NCBI GenBank assembly: GCA_003140115.1 | Contig: PLIQ01000068.1 | Location: 1-5,882 of the forward strand | Reading direction: 5' to 3' | Source of the DNA: Actinomycetota bacterium | GTDB taxonomy: Bacteria; Actinomycetota; Actinomycetes; Streptosporangiales; Streptosporangiaceae | Length of the DNA: 5,882 nucleotides | In this document: positions 5,009 to 5,882 of the stretch, in pieces | Layout: the number at the start of each line of letters is the position of its first letter | Position numbering within the stretch: position 1 is the stretch's first letter | Notes under the pieces: generated by a model | The model's database searches: none | What the model saw: the letters and a program-made list of their open reading frames with translations, nothing else | What the model was told of the DNA's origin: nothing | Translations under genes and position numbers: made by a program

Positions 5009-5298
5009 AACCAAAGTGCGTTAACTCGTGCATTACAGTGGGTCGTCGGGCTCATGAACACGCCAACGCGAGCCAGACCCGTCCGGGAACCTCCGTTGCA
5101 GATACAACGCGTCTTAGTGACGTGGTGTTCCCGTACGCAGGCGAGGCGATCGCGTTAGCAAACGGTCACCATACCGAACGGCTGGCACCAGCGCTACGGT
5201 TCACCCGTCGTGCTAACCATCGCGCGGGCTGGTGTATGCCCGCCGATAATGATGCCATCCTCGATAGTCATCGTGCATGCAGGCTGGCGAAATTCACC
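5009..5298. other. Gene-free intergenic stretch between wbl and the plus-strand gene
   Basis: No convincing gene on either strand. Codon third positions and composition are less GC-rich than in the coding regions. It should hold the wbl promoter; the clearest minus-strand -10-like hexamer is TGTAAT (5037-5032), without a good -35. Short inverted repeats are CGTTG/CAACG (5094-5098 with 5105-5109) and GCGGGC/GCCCGC (5224-5229 with 5238-5243, 8-base loop). A plus-strand GATAAT (5245-5250) has no -35 partner. A long upstream region is common for wbl genes, which are often heavily regulated. Confidence 0.5.
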
Positions 5299-5320
5299 GC
5301 CCGATTTCGGGCTTCTTTCT
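5299..5320 (+). terminator. Intrinsic terminator-like hairpin, plus strand
   Basis: GCCCGATTTCGGGC (5299-5312) is a perfect inverted repeat (5-bp GC-rich stem with an AUUU loop, or 6 bp with a UU loop) followed at once by TTCTTTCT (5313-5320). This has the form of a rho-independent terminator reading rightward. No plus-strand gene lies before it, so it would end either an unannotated short transcript or readthrough. Upstream of the wbl start, the same element on the minus strand lacks a U-tract. Confidence 0.5.
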
Positions 5321-5342
5321 CTGGCGTCCTCCCGGTTGCGGC

Positions 5343-5348
5343 TAGCCT
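5343..5348 (+). promoter_or_regulatory. Candidate -10 element for the plus-strand gene
   Basis: TAGCCT fits the TAnnnT form of actinomycete -10 boxes, directly preceded by GGTTGCGGC. Transcription would start near 5355-5357, giving either a leader of about 43 bases or a leaderless product from the ATG at 5357, which is in frame with 5399. No clear -35 is visible about 17 bp upstream. Confidence 0.4.
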
Positions 5349-5358
5349 GCGTGGCAAT

Positions 5359-5371
5359 GTTCGTGACGAAC
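5359..5371. repeat. 13-bp palindrome at the predicted transcript start
   Basis: GTTCGTGACGAAC is a perfect 6-bp inverted repeat with one central base, located 11 to 23 bases after the candidate -10. The position suits a repressor operator. In RNA it would form a 5-bp, 3-base-loop hairpin near the 5' end of the message. The half-sites are in the opposite order to the actinobacterial LexA box (GAAC-N4-GTTC), so that assignment does not fit. Confidence 0.45.
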
Positions 5372-5398
5372 TGGACAAAGGGAAGTGAGCACGGGACC

Positions 5399-5882
5399 AT
5401 GGGCAGCATGTCAGCGTCGGACGCAGCACCTCTGCCCCGGCTCGGTGAGGTTTTCTTCGACGTGCGGGGCAGCTCCCGCAGCATGCGCTTGAGCTGGTAC
5501 TCCGATACCGGGATCTCGGTGTTCAGCATCTGGCAGGGAGGCACCTGCACCGGTACGTTCCGGCTGCCCCAGGAGGAACTGCCCCGGCTGATCGACGCTC
5601 TGCATCGCGGCATGTACCCCGATCCGCGGGATGCGCGTGGAACAGGCGGTTTCCCGCGCCAGCTTCCCGGTGCCCCGACCGATCCCAGGCTCACGGCCCT
5701 GCCCGGTTACGCGGACGTGCGTGATTTGAGCCGTGGACCTGATTTCACTGGGCCGGTCACGGGTGATTTCCGCGCCCTGCGCGCCGACGAGCCGGTGGGC
5801 CCGATGGTCCTCGGCAGTGCTGCTCCGCGGGCGCTGCCGCCGGGCGGCGGCTACAGCGATCAGTACTCCCAGCCGGCTCAGT
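5399..5882 (+). CDS. Conserved actinobacterial hypothetical protein (partial, runs off right edge)
   Basis: The frame is open for 161 codons from the ATG at 5399 to the window end. Residues 13-70 form a compact domain-like block: RLGEVFFDVRGSSRSMRLSW, then YSDTGISVFSIWQGGTCTGTF, then RLPQEELPRLIDALHRG. After about residue 73 the sequence becomes Pro/Gly/Ala-rich and looks disordered (RGTGGFPRQLPGAPTDPR, RALPPGGGYSDQYSQPAQ), with no membrane segment or signal peptide. The block resembles small hypothetical proteins common in streptomycetes and relatives, but I know no function and assign none. The start is uncertain: 5408 ATG is nine bases in, and in-frame ATG 5357 or GTG 5363 could be leaderless starts. 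AAGGGAAG (5378-5385) is rather far from 5399. GC-rich codon use supports real coding. Divergent from the wbl gene, so the two may share control. Confidence 0.75.
   Translation, partial: MGSMSASDAAPLPRLGEVFFDVRGSSRSMRLSWYSDTGISVFSIWQGGTCTGTFRLPQEELPRLIDALHRGMYPDPRDARGTGGFPRQLPGAPTDPRLTALPGYADVRDLSRGPDFTGPVTGDFRALRADEPVGPMVLGSAAPRALPPGGGYSDQYSQPAQ

Noticed and set aside
5085..5113. ECF-sigma-like promoter GGGAAC followed by GCGTC
   Set aside because: The 18-base spacing and the GCGTC second element do not fit a known SigE or SigR-type promoter well, and no gene starts suitably downstream.
4993..5388. 131-codon plus-strand ORF across the wbl upstream region
   Set aside because: Codon third positions are not GC-biased as in the real genes, it contains rare TTA and other AT-ending codons, it overlaps the wbl start and its strong Shine-Dalgarno, and it covers the hairpin, -10 and palindrome. 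No recognisable domain.

Overview
The window looks like chromosomal DNA of a high-GC actinomycete. Three things point that way: strong G/C preference at third codon positions, a WhiB-family (Wbl) Fe-S regulator, which is found essentially only in actinobacteria and their phages, and a sulfur operon of mycobacterial/streptomycete type. The species cannot be named from the sequence. No mobile element, tRNA, rRNA or CRISPR array is visible.

Layout. From the left edge to 642 (minus strand) lies the N-terminal 214 codons of a glycogen debranching enzyme (GlgX). Next is a tightly packed minus-strand assimilatory sulfur operon, transcribed from about 4368 down to 795. Its order is a 28-codon leader peptide (4368-4282), ferredoxin-type sulfite reductase sirA/nirA (4132-2447), a 48-aa zinc-ribbon protein (2450-2304), 4Fe-4S APS reductase cysH (2307-1576) and a CbiX/SirB-type sirohydrochlorin ferrochelatase (1583-795). 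The last four genes overlap one another by 4, 4 and 8 bp. To the right, still on the minus strand, are a Wbl regulator (4994-4695) and, 44 bp after it, a 45-aa Cys/His-rich small protein (4650-4513). A gene-free stretch of about 400 bp (4995-5398) separates these from a divergent plus-strand conserved hypothetical gene (5399 onward), which runs off the right edge.

How the genes work together. CysH reduces APS to sulfite, SirA reduces sulfite to sulfide, and the ferrochelatase inserts iron into sirohydrochlorin to make the siroheme SirA needs. The zinc-ribbon protein is translationally coupled between the two reductases and has no assigned role. The genes for sulfate uptake and activation (cysDNC, transporters) are not in this window.

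The most interesting part is the region before sirA. It encodes a short peptide ending RRHVDFLRIRSAICR plus three residues, which matches the pattern of actinobacterial sulfur-operon leader peptides with a conserved Cys near the C-terminus. The peptide may be translated from a leaderless mRNA. A 12-bp inverted repeat straddles its promoter and start codon, and competing hairpins lie between it and sirA. Together these suggest cysteine-responsive control. Three of the genes reported here (28, 48 and 45 codons) are short enough to be missed by ordinary ORF calling.
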